Source: JAEXOD01 sp963663265
GTDB lineage: Bacteria; Bacteroidota; Ignavibacteria; Ignavibacteriales; Melioribacteraceae
Length of the DNA stretch: 64,000 nucleotides
Direction of reading: 5' to 3'
NCBI GenBank assembly: GCA_963663265.2
Contig: CAXXXM010000001.1
Coordinates: forward strand, 992,001-1,056,000
The position numbers and the translations under genes are program-made. Under the pieces are notes generated by a model. The model saw only the letters and a list, made by a program, of their open reading frames with translations, was not told the DNA's origin and searched no databases. Shown in pieces: positions 38,008 to 46,524 of the stretch; positions within the stretch are counted from its first letter, which is position 1; the number at the start of each line of letters is the position of its first letter.

Positions 38008-39042
38008 ATGATGAAAATGAGAATAATATATATTTTTATAGTAAACATTTTATTTGTAAACATGCTCTTTTCACAGCAGTTTGTTTCTGATGTATCTAAA
38101 AGAGGTACAACAGCAGCTCCATTCCTTTCGATTGGACAAGGTGCTCGTGCAATGGGTATGGGAAGTGCATTTGTTGGAGTTTCTGATGACGCAAGTGCAA
38201 TGTATTGGAACCCTGCCGGTATAACTAAAATTGAAGGTGCTTCAGTTTTAATTGATCATACTGAATGGCTTGCCGATACAAAATATAACTTTGTAGCTGC
38301 TACTTACAATCTTGGAGCAATGGGTTCGATTGGTTTCAGTTTAATTAGTTCTGATATTGGAGAAATGAACGTTACAACAATTGATGAACCGGAAGGAACC
38401 GGCGAAACTTATACAGCTCAAGATTTATCAGTTTCATTAGCTTATGCTATAAAATTAACAGATAACTTTTCAATAGGTATTACTCCAAAATTTGTTCATC
38501 AAAAAATTTGGAGAATGTCTGCGACAAGTTTTGCAGTAGATTTAGGCGTGCAATATGTAACTCCTTTTGATGGTATTATTTTAGCTGCAAGTATGTCAAA
38601 CTTTGGCTCAAAAATGAAAATGGAAGGGAATTCCTCTTTAGTTCTGTATGACCCGGATGATAATACTTCGGGTAACAACGGAAATATTCCTGCTTACTTG
38701 GAAACTGAAGAATGGGAATTACCATTATTATTCAGAGTTGGTTTGTCATATCAGCCAATTAAAACCAAAATGCATACTGTTACAGTTGCAGTTGATGCTG
38801 CTCATCCAAGTGACGATTTTGAAAGCGTAAACATTGGTGGTGAGTATTTATTTAACGAATTAGTTTCGTTGCGTGCCGGTTATAAATCACTGTTCTTGGA
38901 TGCTGCTGAAGAATCCTTTACTTTAGGCTTTGGTTTACAACAGCGTTTAGTTGGTAATATTATGCTAAAAGTTGATTATGCTTACATTGATTTTGGTAGA
39001 TTTAGCGATGTGCAAAAATTCTCTTTAGCTATTAATTTTTAA
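38008..39042 (+). CDS. PorV/PorQ family outer-membrane protein
   Basis: At 344 residues it has a signal peptide ending near MLFSQQF and the family start AAPFLSIGQGARAMGMGSAF, then DDASAMYWNPAGI, a FadL-like N-terminal signature. The rest alternates hydrophobic strands and ends in a beta-barrel-type aromatic terminus (KFSLAINF). PorV proteins deliver and release T9SS cargo at the surface. This copy, co-transcribed with a TonB receptor and two sorting-domain proteins, may be dedicated to them rather than to the general system. A 12-bp hairpin terminator follows directly. Confidence 0.85.
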   Translation: MMKMRIIYIFIVNILFVNMLFSQQFVSDVSKRGTTAAPFLSIGQGARAMGMGSAFVGVSDDASAMYWNPAGITKIEGASVLIDHTEWLADTKYNFVAATYNLGAMGSIGFSLISSDIGEMNVTTIDEPEGTGETYTAQDLSVSLAYAIKLTDNFSIGITPKFVHQKIWRMSATSFAVDLGVQYVTPFDGIILAASMSNFGSKMKMEGNSSLVLYDPDDNTSGNNGNIPAYLETEEWELPLLFRVGLSYQPIKTKMHTVTVAVDAAHPSDDFESVNIGGEYLFNELVSLRAGYKSLFLDAAEESFTLGFGLQQRLVGNIMLKVDYAYIDFGRFSDVQKFSLAINF

Positions 39043-39058
39043 TATTCTGTTACTCCTT

Positions 39059-39097
39059 GTAAAGGTGCAGTATTGATATTCTGCACCTTTACTTTAA
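39059..39097 (+). terminator. Intrinsic terminator after the PorV-family gene
   Basis: GTAAAGGTGCAG at 39059-39070 pairs perfectly with CTGCACCTTTAC at 39081-39092 (12-bp stem, 10-base loop), followed by TTTAA. It closes the sigma-54 operon and separates it from the lichenase gene. Confidence 0.85.
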
Positions 39098-39112
39098 ATT
39101 ATTAGGATTTTT

Positions 39113-40927
39113 ATGAAAATAAAAAGTTTTTTATTAGTTTTAATTGTTTGTTTTTCTTTCCAAAATATCATAAGTGCCAAAACATATAAAGGTGCTGAAT
39201 TAAGAACTAAAGCTGCTTATCTGTATGGTAGGTTTGAAGTTCGTTACAAAGCAATTCAGAAGGATGGTATATTAGCATCATTTTTTACTTATTATGATGG
39301 TGGAAGTGGTACAAGTACTTGGAATGAATTGGATATAGAAGTAATGGGAAGGTATGAAAACGATGTTCAATTCAATTCAATTACACCCGGTCAAGTTAAC
39401 CACGTAAGACATCAAAATTTAAATTTTAACCCTTCTGTTGATTTTCATGATTATGCAATTGAATGGACTCCTTCGTATGTTGCTTGGTTTGTTGATGGTG
39501 AAATGGTTCATAAACAAACTGGGGCTCATATTGCAACAATAAATAAAGCTCAAAAAATTATGATGAACGTTTGGAATCCTACTGCTGAAGGCTGGGCTGG
39601 TGTTTGGGATGCTGCTGTTTTGCCTGCTTTTGCTTATTATGATTATGTTAAATACTATTCTTATACACCCGGAACCGGAAATTATGGAACTGACAATAAT
39701 TTCACTCAAATTTGGGTAGATGATTTTAATGCATTTGATGGTAATAGATGGGCAAAAGCTACGCATACATTTGATGGTAATAATTGTGATTTTATTCCTG
39801 AAAATATAGTATATAAAGATGGTTATATGATTTTATGTTTAACCGATGGGAATAATTTAGGATATCAAGATAATGTCGCTCCAAGTCCCATGAATGCTCG
39901 TTATGAGTACAATAATGTTTATGTGAGATTTAATGAAGATTTAGATCCAATATCTTCTTGTGAACTTTCAAATTATATATTAAATGCTACTATTAATAAT
40001 ATCAGTTTATTAAGTGATAAAAAAACCGTAAAAATTAATGTTTCAGGTTTTAATTCTACTGTCACAAATAATCTAATATTAAGAAATATTAAAGATGCTT
40101 CTGAAAATGGGAATATGCTTAGTGCAAAAGCAATAACTATTGCTAATTCAAATCCAATTTCTTTTCCTGCATCTATAAATATTGGTGGAAATGTTTACAA
40201 TCATTTTTTGGCAGATCAAGAGTTTAAGTATAATAATGAATATGGATATTCAGAGGGGACTGCTGCGTTTACTTCATCAACTCAACAAATTTCAGGTACC
40301 GATGATGACCCTGTTTATAGAGCAGAAAGATATTATCTAACCAAATATGATGTTCGTGTGCCAAATGGAAGATATAATGTGAAACTTCAGTTTTGCGAAA
40401 ATTATTTTAGTGCAGTTGGAAGCAGAGTTTTTGATATTTATGTACAAAATAATAAAGTAAAAGAGGACTTAGATATTTATAAAGAAGTAGGTATTCATGC
40501 TGCTTATGATTTACCTTTGAGTAATATTATTGTTGAAAATGGGAAAATATCAGTTCACTTATGTGCTGAAGTTAGTGAAACCATAATAAATGGAATTGTA
40601 ATTGAACAGATAGAAACAGGCGTTAATGATAATGAAACTAATTTAGATTATAGTTTCCAATTAATGCAAAATTATCCTAATCCTTTTAATGGCACAACCA
40701 AAATTCCAATTAATCTAAATAATTCTGAGTCTGTTAGACTAAATATTTATAACATCTTGGGACAGTTAAAATATTCAAAAATATATGATAATCTTTCACA
40801 AGGTTCAACAGAATTAGTATGGAATGGTACAGGTGAACATGGTGAAACATTGTGTTCGGGAGTTTATGTTTATGAAGTACAAAATGGAAGAAAGTCTGCA
40901 AGTAAAAAAATGATTTATTTAAAATAG
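39113..40927 (+). CDS. Secreted GH16 lichenase (1,3-1,4-beta-glucanase), circularly permuted type, with malectin and T9SS domains
   Basis: At 604 residues, after a signal peptide (CFSFQNIISAK) comes a GH16 domain (about 24-250) with the catalytic NELDIEV (E72, D74, E76). The order of segments is unusual: the mature protein starts at the strand KGAELRTKAAYLYGRFEVR, and the segment that begins ordinary lichenases (VDDFNAFDGNRWAKATHTF to DGYMILCLTD) comes at the end, after a YTPGTGNYG linker. This is the natural circular permutation known from the Fibrobacter succinogenes 1,3-1,4-beta-glucanase. Then follow an SbsA-like Ig domain (252-345), a malectin-type sugar-binding domain (350-498) and a T9SS sorting domain (MQNYPNPFNGTTKIPI onward). 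It probably cuts mixed-linkage glucan at the cell surface. Confidence 0.88.
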   Translation: MKIKSFLLVLIVCFSFQNIISAKTYKGAELRTKAAYLYGRFEVRYKAIQKDGILASFFTYYDGGSGTSTWNELDIEVMGRYENDVQFNSITPGQVNHVRHQNLNFNPSVDFHDYAIEWTPSYVAWFVDGEMVHKQTGAHIATINKAQKIMMNVWNPTAEGWAGVWDAAVLPAFAYYDYVKYYSYTPGTGNYGTDNNFTQIWVDDFNAFDGNRWAKATHTFDGNNCDFIPENIVYKDGYMILCLTDGNNLGYQDNVAPSPMNARYEYNNVYVRFNEDLDPISSCELSNYILNATINNISLLSDKKTVKINVSGFNSTVTNNLILRNIKDASENGNMLSAKAITIANSNPISFPASINIGGNVYNHFLADQEFKYNNEYGYSEGTAAFTSSTQQISGTDDDPVYRAERYYLTKYDVRVPNGRYNVKLQFCENYFSAVGSRVFDIYVQNNKVKEDLDIYKEVGIHAAYDLPLSNIIVENGKISVHLCAEVSETIINGIVIEQIETGVNDNETNLDYSFQLMQNYPNPFNGTTKIPINLNNSESVRLNIYNILGQLKYSKIYDNLSQGSTELVWNGTGEHGETLCSGVYVYEVQNGRKSASKKMIYLK

Positions 40928-40933
40928 GTTAAA

Positions 40934-41032
40934 GCCCCATAAGATAAGCTGAAAAATCCGTATCATTATCTTAATCGGGAGCAAGCAATGTTGTCGGATA
41001 AATGTTCAAACTAACAGGTTTATTTTTGGGGC
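40934..41032 (+). ncRNA. Candidate structured RNA with pseudoknot in the leader of the CotH-like gene
   Basis: Several complementary segments nest here. GCCCCA (40934-40939) pairs with TGGGGC (41027-41032) as an outer stem. TAAGATAA (40940-40947) pairs with TTATCTTA (40966-40973). ATCCG (40956-40960), in the loop of that hairpin, pairs with CGGAT (40995-40999) outside it, which makes a pseudoknot. AAAC/GTTT closes a small hairpin near 41008-41021. It fits no riboswitch family I recognise. It could also act as an elaborate terminator for the lichenase gene. Confidence 0.4.
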
Positions 41033-41084
41033 ATTTATATTATATTGTATAATTGATTTAATAATTTCTTAATATGGCGTTTTA

Positions 41085-42770
41085 ATGAAACGATTTTGTA
41101 TAATCATTTTTTTTGCAGCAAACTTTTGTTTTGCTCAACTTTCCACCCCAGTTTACATTGATAATGAGAAAAAACTACAATTCACTTCTTCAAACCTGCC
41201 TATATTTGTAATTAATACAAATGGTCAAAATATTATTGATGATGATAAAATAACAGTTGATTTAGGAGTAATTTATAATGGGGAGGGGGTTAGAAATAAT
41301 GTTACTGATTCATTTAATCATTATGATGGTAAAATTGGAATAGAAATAAGAGGCTCCAGTTCACAAATGTTCCCCAAAAAGCAATATGGAGTGGAAACTC
41401 GTGATGCGGATGGCGAAGACTTAGACGTATCTTTGTTAGGAATGCCTGCCGAAAGTGATTGGATATTTTATGCACCTTATTCAGACAAAAGTCTAATGCG
41501 AAACGTTTTAGCTTATGATTTAGCCCGTGAAATGGGGCGTTATGCTACTCGTTCTAAGTACTTTGAACTTGTTTTGAATGGTGATTATAAAGGAGTATAT
41601 GTCCTATTTGAGAAAATCAAACGCGATAAAAATAGAGTAAACATTAAAAAACTTGAACCTGACGATGTTTCCGGCGATGCTTTAACCGGTGGGTATATAA
41701 TTAAAATAGATAAGTGGACAGGCACTAACAATGATGGTTGGAATTCTAATTTTCCACCATATTTTAATGCTTGGCAGTCAATTAGTTATCAATATCATAT
41801 ACCTAAGCCAGAAGATATTGTTTGGCAGCAAAAAAATTATATTCAAAATTACATTTACACTTTTGAAAAAAAAATGTATTCATCGGGGTTTGATGATCCT
41901 GATACCGGTTATGTAAATAATATAGATATACAATCTTTTGCCGATTTCTTTTTGATAAATGAAATTTCGAAAAATGTTGATGGATACAGACTAAGTACTT
42001 TTATGTATAAAGATAGAAATAGTGTTAACAGTAAGCTTTTTATGGGACCAATTTGGGATTATAATTTAGCATTTGGTAATGCTGATTATTATAATGGTTG
42101 GTTGAAAGAAGGCTGGCAGTTAGAATATCTATCAAATGATTCAGGTTTTTTATCTTCTGATGGAGCGGTTGTTCCATTTTGGTGGAAAAAATTAATGGAA
42201 GATACTTTATTTGCAAATACTGTTAGAATGAAATGGGAAAAGTATAAAAACTCGCTTTTTAGCATGAATTCTTTTAATTCAAAAATCGATAGTCTTATTG
42301 GTATATTAAATGAATCTCAGCAAAGAAATTTTGTACGATGGACTGTTTTGGGACAATATGTCTGGCCCAATGCTTATATTGGACAAACTTATGCTAATGA
42401 AATGATGTATCTAAAAACCTGGATTAGAGACAGGCTTATTTGGTTAGATGATTACATGATAGGCAATATTGTTTCTGTAGCTGAGGATATTAATATTAAT
42501 CCAAATAATTTTGAATTATATCAAAATTATCCAAACCCATTTAATCCTAATACAAAGATTAAGTTTACAATACCATCCGGTAATACATTTACAAGTTTGG
42601 TAGTATATGATTTATTAGGGAATAAAGTTGCAGATTTGGTTGATGGGGAATTAGCAAGTGGTTCTTACGAAATTAGTTTTGATGGAACAAAACTTTCGAG
42701 CGGCGTATATTTTTATACTCTCCGATTTGGCGATAAATCTTTAAGTAAGAAAATGCTGTTGATTAAATAA
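41085..42770 (+). CDS. Secreted CotH kinase-like protein with T9SS sorting domain
   Basis: This 561-residue protein has a signal peptide (IIIFFAANFCFAQ). The CotH domain spans about 75-430: GIEIRGSSSQMFPKKQYGVE, APYSDKSLMRNVLAYDLARE, YKGVYVLFEKIKRDKNRVN, GGYIIKIDK and the metal-site GPIWDYNLAFGNADYY with D325. CotH proteins have an atypical kinase fold and phosphorylate other proteins on spore coats; homologues are frequent in secreted cellulolytic systems. The C-terminus (LYQNYPNPFNPNTKIKFTI onward) is a T9SS sorting domain, so this copy should be exported to the surface. It is the last gene of the glucan region and has its own terminator. Its target is unknown. Confidence 0.8.
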   Translation: MKRFCIIIFFAANFCFAQLSTPVYIDNEKKLQFTSSNLPIFVINTNGQNIIDDDKITVDLGVIYNGEGVRNNVTDSFNHYDGKIGIEIRGSSSQMFPKKQYGVETRDADGEDLDVSLLGMPAESDWIFYAPYSDKSLMRNVLAYDLAREMGRYATRSKYFELVLNGDYKGVYVLFEKIKRDKNRVNIKKLEPDDVSGDALTGGYIIKIDKWTGTNNDGWNSNFPPYFNAWQSISYQYHIPKPEDIVWQQKNYIQNYIYTFEKKMYSSGFDDPDTGYVNNIDIQSFADFFLINEISKNVDGYRLSTFMYKDRNSVNSKLFMGPIWDYNLAFGNADYYNGWLKEGWQLEYLSNDSGFLSSDGAVVPFWWKKLMEDTLFANTVRMKWEKYKNSLFSMNSFNSKIDSLIGILNESQQRNFVRWTVLGQYVWPNAYIGQTYANEMMYLKTWIRDRLIWLDDYMIGNIVSVAEDININPNNFELYQNYPNPFNPNTKIKFTIPSGNTFTSLVVYDLLGNKVADLVDGELASGSYEISFDGTKLSSGVYFYTLRFGDKSLSKKMLLIK

Positions 42771-42775
42771 ATTTG

Positions 42776-42802
42776 AAAGGCTCTTAATTGAGCCTTTTTT
42801 AT
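42776..42802 (+). terminator. Intrinsic terminator after the CotH-like gene
   Basis: AAAGGCTC-TTAATT-GAGCCTTT is an 8-bp perfect stem with a 6-base loop, followed by TTTATT. It ends the glucan locus just before the repeat that borders the restriction genes. Confidence 0.85.
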
Positions 42803-42821
42803 TGATAGGCTTGATTTGTGG

Positions 42822-43048
42822 GACTTCAGTCGAAGTCGTGGGTATTATTAGCCCAGCATGGTTAACGACGTGTAACGTGGATGTTTCATAATTGGGGAAT
42901 AATATCCAAGGCGGTCATGGTCGTACCATGACCGAATAAAATTTGCATTAAAACATCTATATTTAAGGTATTTTTGCTAAAAACAGAAGTGTCACGGTAC
43001 GACCGATGACGCCCCAGAGCAGGTTTTCTGAGTTTTGCAACACCTACG
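42822..43048 (+). repeat. Left copy of the direct repeat flanking the restriction-modification operon
   Basis: This copy matches 49741-50004 in the same orientation. The first 52 bases (42822-42873) align without gaps to 49741-49792 with about ten differences and contain a GACTTC-N4-GAAGTC hairpin. Bases 42934-42973 are about 80% alike to 49890-49928. Bases 42991-43048 align without gaps to 49947-50004, with the first 28 identical. The middle differs in length by about 37 bp. A 9-bp hairpin unique to this copy, GGTCATGGT-CGT-ACCATGACC, lies at 42913-42933. No transposase gene is inside. Confidence 0.8.
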
Positions 43049-43096
43049 ACTGTGACACCCCAGAACTGGATTTCTGATTTATGCAACAGCCACGAA
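43004..43096 (+). repeat. Tandem pair of diverged 45-bp units at the end of the left flanking repeat
   Basis: 43004-43048 and 43051-43096 share a common order of words: GAC-R-CCCCAGA, then a GG-N-TTTCTGA word, then TGCAACA and ACGA. Only the first unit has a counterpart in the right flank. The remainder to 43140 is plain AT-rich DNA. Confidence 0.55.
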
Positions 43097-43152
43097 ACCA
43101 ATGGCATAAATTATCTAAATTTAATTCAAACATATTCAATCTCTATTTATTA

Positions 43153-43182
43153 TTGTAATATTTCCCGATTTTACCTATTTTG
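43153..43182 (+). promoter_or_regulatory. Possible Bacteroidetes-type promoter for hsdMSR
   Basis: TTG at 43153-43155 and TATTTTG at 43176-43182, 20 bases apart, approximate the TTTG / TAnnTTTG promoter pattern of the group, 27 bp before hsdM. A GGAG ribosome site follows at about 43200. Support is limited to this pattern. Confidence 0.35.
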
Positions 43183-43208
43183 GCATTGTTTGGTATCATG
43201 GAGAATTA

Positions 43209-45320
43209 ATGTTAGAAAATATTGCTGAAATAGAAAACAGTTTATGGGAAGCCGCTGACCAATTACGTGCAAATTCAAAACTTACTGCTACTGAATACAG
43301 CATGCCTGTATTAGGATTAATATTTTTACGTTTTGCTTATAATAGATTTGTAATTATTAAAGATAAAATTGAACAGAACCTTGTTTCTTATCCCGGACGT
43401 GGTAAAAGAAAAATTACGAAAGATGATTATTTATCTGAAAAAGCCATATATTTACCTGAAAAATCGCGTTTTGATTATTTAGTAGATTTGCCTGAAAGTG
43501 CAAATATTGGTGAAGCAATTAATGAAGCCATGAAATTTATTGAGGAGGAATACCCCAATTTAGCTGGTGTTTTACCTAAAACTTATAATGATTTTGAAAA
43601 TAATCTTTTATATGGACTTTTACGCATTCTTGACCATGAAGCAATTAGACAAATTCAAGGTGATGCTTTTGGTAAAATTTACGAATACTTTTTAAATCAA
43701 TTTGCTATTTCAGGTGCTCAAGAAGGAGGTGAGTTTTTCACTCCTTTATCTTTAGTTAGTACTATTGTCAATATTATTCAACCGGATCATGGAATTGTTC
43801 TTGACCCGGCTTGTGGTTCTGCGGGAATGTTTGTACAAACGGGGCATTTTATTGAATCACAAGGGGCTGATCCTGTTGCTAAAATTACAATCTATGGACA
43901 AGAAAAAACAACTACCAATACTCGTTTGGCTAAAATGAATCTTGCTGTACACGGTTTAGAAGGTAATATTGTTGAAAAAAATACTTTTTATAATGATGAA
44001 TTTAACCTTGCCGGTAAATGCGATTTTGTAATGGCTAATCCTCCTTTTAATGTTGATGGTGTTGATAAAAAGAAAGATTTTGTAAAAAACGATCCTCGTT
44101 TATTATATGTTAATGATGAAAATGGAAATAAAGTAAGGTTGGTACCAAATAGTGATAACGCAAATTATTTGTGGATTCAGTACTTTTATGGTTATTTAAA
44201 TGAAACGGGGCGTGCCGGTTTTGTTATGGCTTCTTCTGCTTCTGATGCAGGACATAGCGAAAAAGAGATACGAACAAAACTTGTTAATACCGGTGCTGTT
44301 GATGTAATGATTTCTGTTGGCACTAATTTCTTTTATTCTGTTACCTTACCTTGTACGCTTTGGTTTTTTGATAGATCTAAAGAAAATGATGAAATTTATA
44401 AAAATAAAACTCTAATGTTAGATGCTCGTAATATTTATAGAGTTGTTACACGCAAAATTAACGATTTTTCCCCTGAACAATTAAGTAATATTACCGCTAT
44501 TGTTGAATTATATAGAGAAAATAATAATTATTTTATTGACCTTGTTACAGATTATATAAATAAATCTATAAACTATTTTAATAATATTGGTACTAATTAC
44601 AATAACTTAATATATGTGTTAAATCCTTTATATAATCAACTTAACACATATATTCAACAAAACAATATATTTACTGATGAATTTAACAATATTAATTATG
44701 ATGCTGTTAAAAATAATTATGAGCAGTTTGATAAATTGCGGAAAATTAATTGTGCCAACGAAATTTACACTGCAAAAGATAATTCACTTAATAACAAAAA
44801 ACAGCACAATAAATATAACTTGTTAACAAAACTTGCTGAAAATGCTAAAATATTACGCACTTCAATTGAGCATACAATTAAAGAAATGTTCTTTTTAGTA
44901 GAACAAATACAGGTAAAGTATAAAGAAAACGGCGAAAAAAATAATATTCCGCAAGAATGGAAACAATCTGAAATTAGAAAAAAAACAAATGATATTGAAT
45001 TAAATAAAAACGCTTTATTTGAAACTATTAAATCTGCAAAATATTTTATTAACGAAATTAAATGGCTTCAAACTCGCTTTCCCGATGCTGTTTATACTGA
45101 TGTTTTAGGTTTGTGCAAGGTTGTAAGCAGAGAAGAGATTGCCGATAATGATTTTAGTTTAACCCCCGGCAGATATGTTGGAGTAACACCTGCAATTGAG
45201 GATAATTATGATTTTGCCGAACGTTTGAAAGAAATTCATTTAGAGTTGGAAAACTTAAATAACGAAGCCGCTGAACTTGCTAAAACTATTTCTGCTAATT
45301 TTTTGGATTTAGGGTTATGA
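43209..45320 (+). CDS. hsdM: Type I restriction-modification methyltransferase subunit HsdM
   Basis: At 703 residues, the N-terminal helical domain (about 1-160) is followed by an N6-adenine methyltransferase domain with the SAM motif LDPACGSAGMF (D199) and the catalytic NPPF at 277-280. A stretch of about 190 residues (roughly 437-627), rich in Asn and Tyr and probably coiled, separates the core from the conserved C-terminus (YTDVLGLCKVVSREEI, LTPGRYVGV). This longer form of HsdM is a recognised variant. It pairs with HsdS to methylate adenine in the host's recognition sequence. The stop overlaps the hsdS start by 4 bp. It is the first gene of the operon. Confidence 0.95.
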   Translation: MLENIAEIENSLWEAADQLRANSKLTATEYSMPVLGLIFLRFAYNRFVIIKDKIEQNLVSYPGRGKRKITKDDYLSEKAIYLPEKSRFDYLVDLPESANIGEAINEAMKFIEEEYPNLAGVLPKTYNDFENNLLYGLLRILDHEAIRQIQGDAFGKIYEYFLNQFAISGAQEGGEFFTPLSLVSTIVNIIQPDHGIVLDPACGSAGMFVQTGHFIESQGADPVAKITIYGQEKTTTNTRLAKMNLAVHGLEGNIVEKNTFYNDEFNLAGKCDFVMANPPFNVDGVDKKKDFVKNDPRLLYVNDENGNKVRLVPNSDNANYLWIQYFYGYLNETGRAGFVMASSASDAGHSEKEIRTKLVNTGAVDVMISVGTNFFYSVTLPCTLWFFDRSKENDEIYKNKTLMLDARNIYRVVTRKINDFSPEQLSNITAIVELYRENNNYFIDLVTDYINKSINYFNNIGTNYNNLIYVLNPLYNQLNTYIQQNNIFTDEFNNINYDAVKNNYEQFDKLRKINCANEIYTAKDNSLNNKKQHNKYNLLTKLAENAKILRTSIEHTIKEMFFLVEQIQVKYKENGEKNNIPQEWKQSEIRKKTNDIELNKNALFETIKSAKYFINEIKWLQTRFPDAVYTDVLGLCKVVSREEIADNDFSLTPGRYVGVTPAIEDNYDFAERLKEIHLELENLNNEAAELAKTISANFLDLGL

Positions 45321-46522
45321 GATTTCCATATGCGGGACGTTTTGGTGATTTTATCGAAATTATCTTGGGTGGTACTCCTAAAACATCTAATTCTAATTAT
45401 TGGGGTGGAGATATTCCTTGGGCTAGTGTTGTAGATTTTACTGATAATAAAAGACTTTATATAACAGAAAAAACAATAACAAAAGAGGGACTTAGAAATT
45501 CAAATACAAAATTATTAAAGCAAGGCGACATAATACTTTCAGCACGTGGCACGGTTGGTAAATTAGTAGTCTGTGGATTATCTATGGCTTTTAATCAGTC
45601 TTGTTACGCATTACGTACTAAAGATAATTGTCTTATAAATCAAGATTTCCTATATTATTATGTAAAACATATTGTAACTGAATTACAACAAAAAGCAGTT
45701 GGTGGTGTTTTTGATACCATAATTAAGTCAACACTTGATGGTATATCACTTTTTGTTCCCGAAGTTTCCAAGCAACGTAAAATCGCCTCAATTCTCTCAG
45801 CTTATGATGATTTAATTGAAAATAATTTACGCAGAATTAAATTGCTTGAAGAAGCGGCACAAATGATTTATCAAGAATGGTTCGTAAAATTTAAATTCCC
45901 CGGTTATGAAAAAACAAAATTTGTAAATGGCTTACCAGAAGGGTGGAAAATTAATAAATTGCAAGATATTTGTACAAAAGTAACAGATGGTACACATGAT
46001 ACTCCAAAAGAGGTGAGGTATGGTTTTCCACTCATTACAGGGAAAAATATCAAAAATGGATTTATTGATTTTTCAGATTGTTATAATATTTCTGAAAAGG
46101 ATCATCTTGAAGTTATGAGAAGGAGTAAACCTGAATATGGAGATATTATTTATTCAAATATTGGGACACTTGGGTCTACCTATTTAGTAATGGATGACAA
46201 AGAATACAGTATTAAAAATGTTGCACTAATAAAACCAGAACAAAAATTTCAATCATTATATTTATATATGTATTTTACAAATAAGCAAAATATGTTGCAA
46301 CTTGAAGCAATTGCATCTGGTACTTCTCAAAAGTTTTTAAGTTTAAAAGTATTGAGAAACTTAGAGATTGTCAATCCGTCAATAAATATTATGAAGGAAT
46401 TTGATTGTTTAATAAGTCCAGTATTTCTGTATAGGATGTCTATTTATAATCAAATTAATAAATTAAAACAAGCACGTGATATACTGTTACCAAAACTAAT
46501 GAGTGGAGAAATAGAGGTGTAA
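45317..46522 (+). CDS. hsdS: Type I restriction-modification specificity subunit HsdS
   Basis: The 401-residue protein has the usual two target-recognition domains. The first starts at GDFIEIILGGTPKTSNSNYW and ends in the conserved helix SKQRKIASILSAYDDLIENN. The second starts at LPEGWKINKLQDICTKVTDG and ends in a matching coiled helix (NQINKLKQARDILLPKLMSG). The two domains fix the two halves of a bipartite recognition site, which cannot be read from sequence alone. It overlaps hsdM by 4 bp and lies 2 bp before hsdR. Confidence 0.93.
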   Translation: MRFPYAGRFGDFIEIILGGTPKTSNSNYWGGDIPWASVVDFTDNKRLYITEKTITKEGLRNSNTKLLKQGDIILSARGTVGKLVVCGLSMAFNQSCYALRTKDNCLINQDFLYYYVKHIVTELQQKAVGGVFDTIIKSTLDGISLFVPEVSKQRKIASILSAYDDLIENNLRRIKLLEEAAQMIYQEWFVKFKFPGYEKTKFVNGLPEGWKINKLQDICTKVTDGTHDTPKEVRYGFPLITGKNIKNGFIDFSDCYNISEKDHLEVMRRSKPEYGDIIYSNIGTLGSTYLVMDDKEYSIKNVALIKPEQKFQSLYLYMYFTNKQNMLQLEAIASGTSQKFLSLKVLRNLEIVNPSINIMKEFDCLISPVFLYRMSIYNQINKLKQARDILLPKLMSGEIEV

Positions 46523-46524
46523 AG

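Noticed and set aside
42886..43107. A 73-residue minus-strand open frame
   Set aside because: It lies entirely in the flanking repeat, has no ribosome site and no recognisable protein pattern; it follows from the GC-richer repeat sequence.
43172..43195. Sigma-54 promoter before hsdM (TTTTGGCATTGTTTGG)
   Set aside because: The -24-like TTGGCA is present, but the bases at the -12 position are TA and not GC.
43209..45320. HsdM as a fused or frameshifted protein because of its length
   Set aside because: The frame is continuous with both conserved ends intact, and longer HsdM proteins with a helical insert before the GLCKV-type C-terminus are a known variant.
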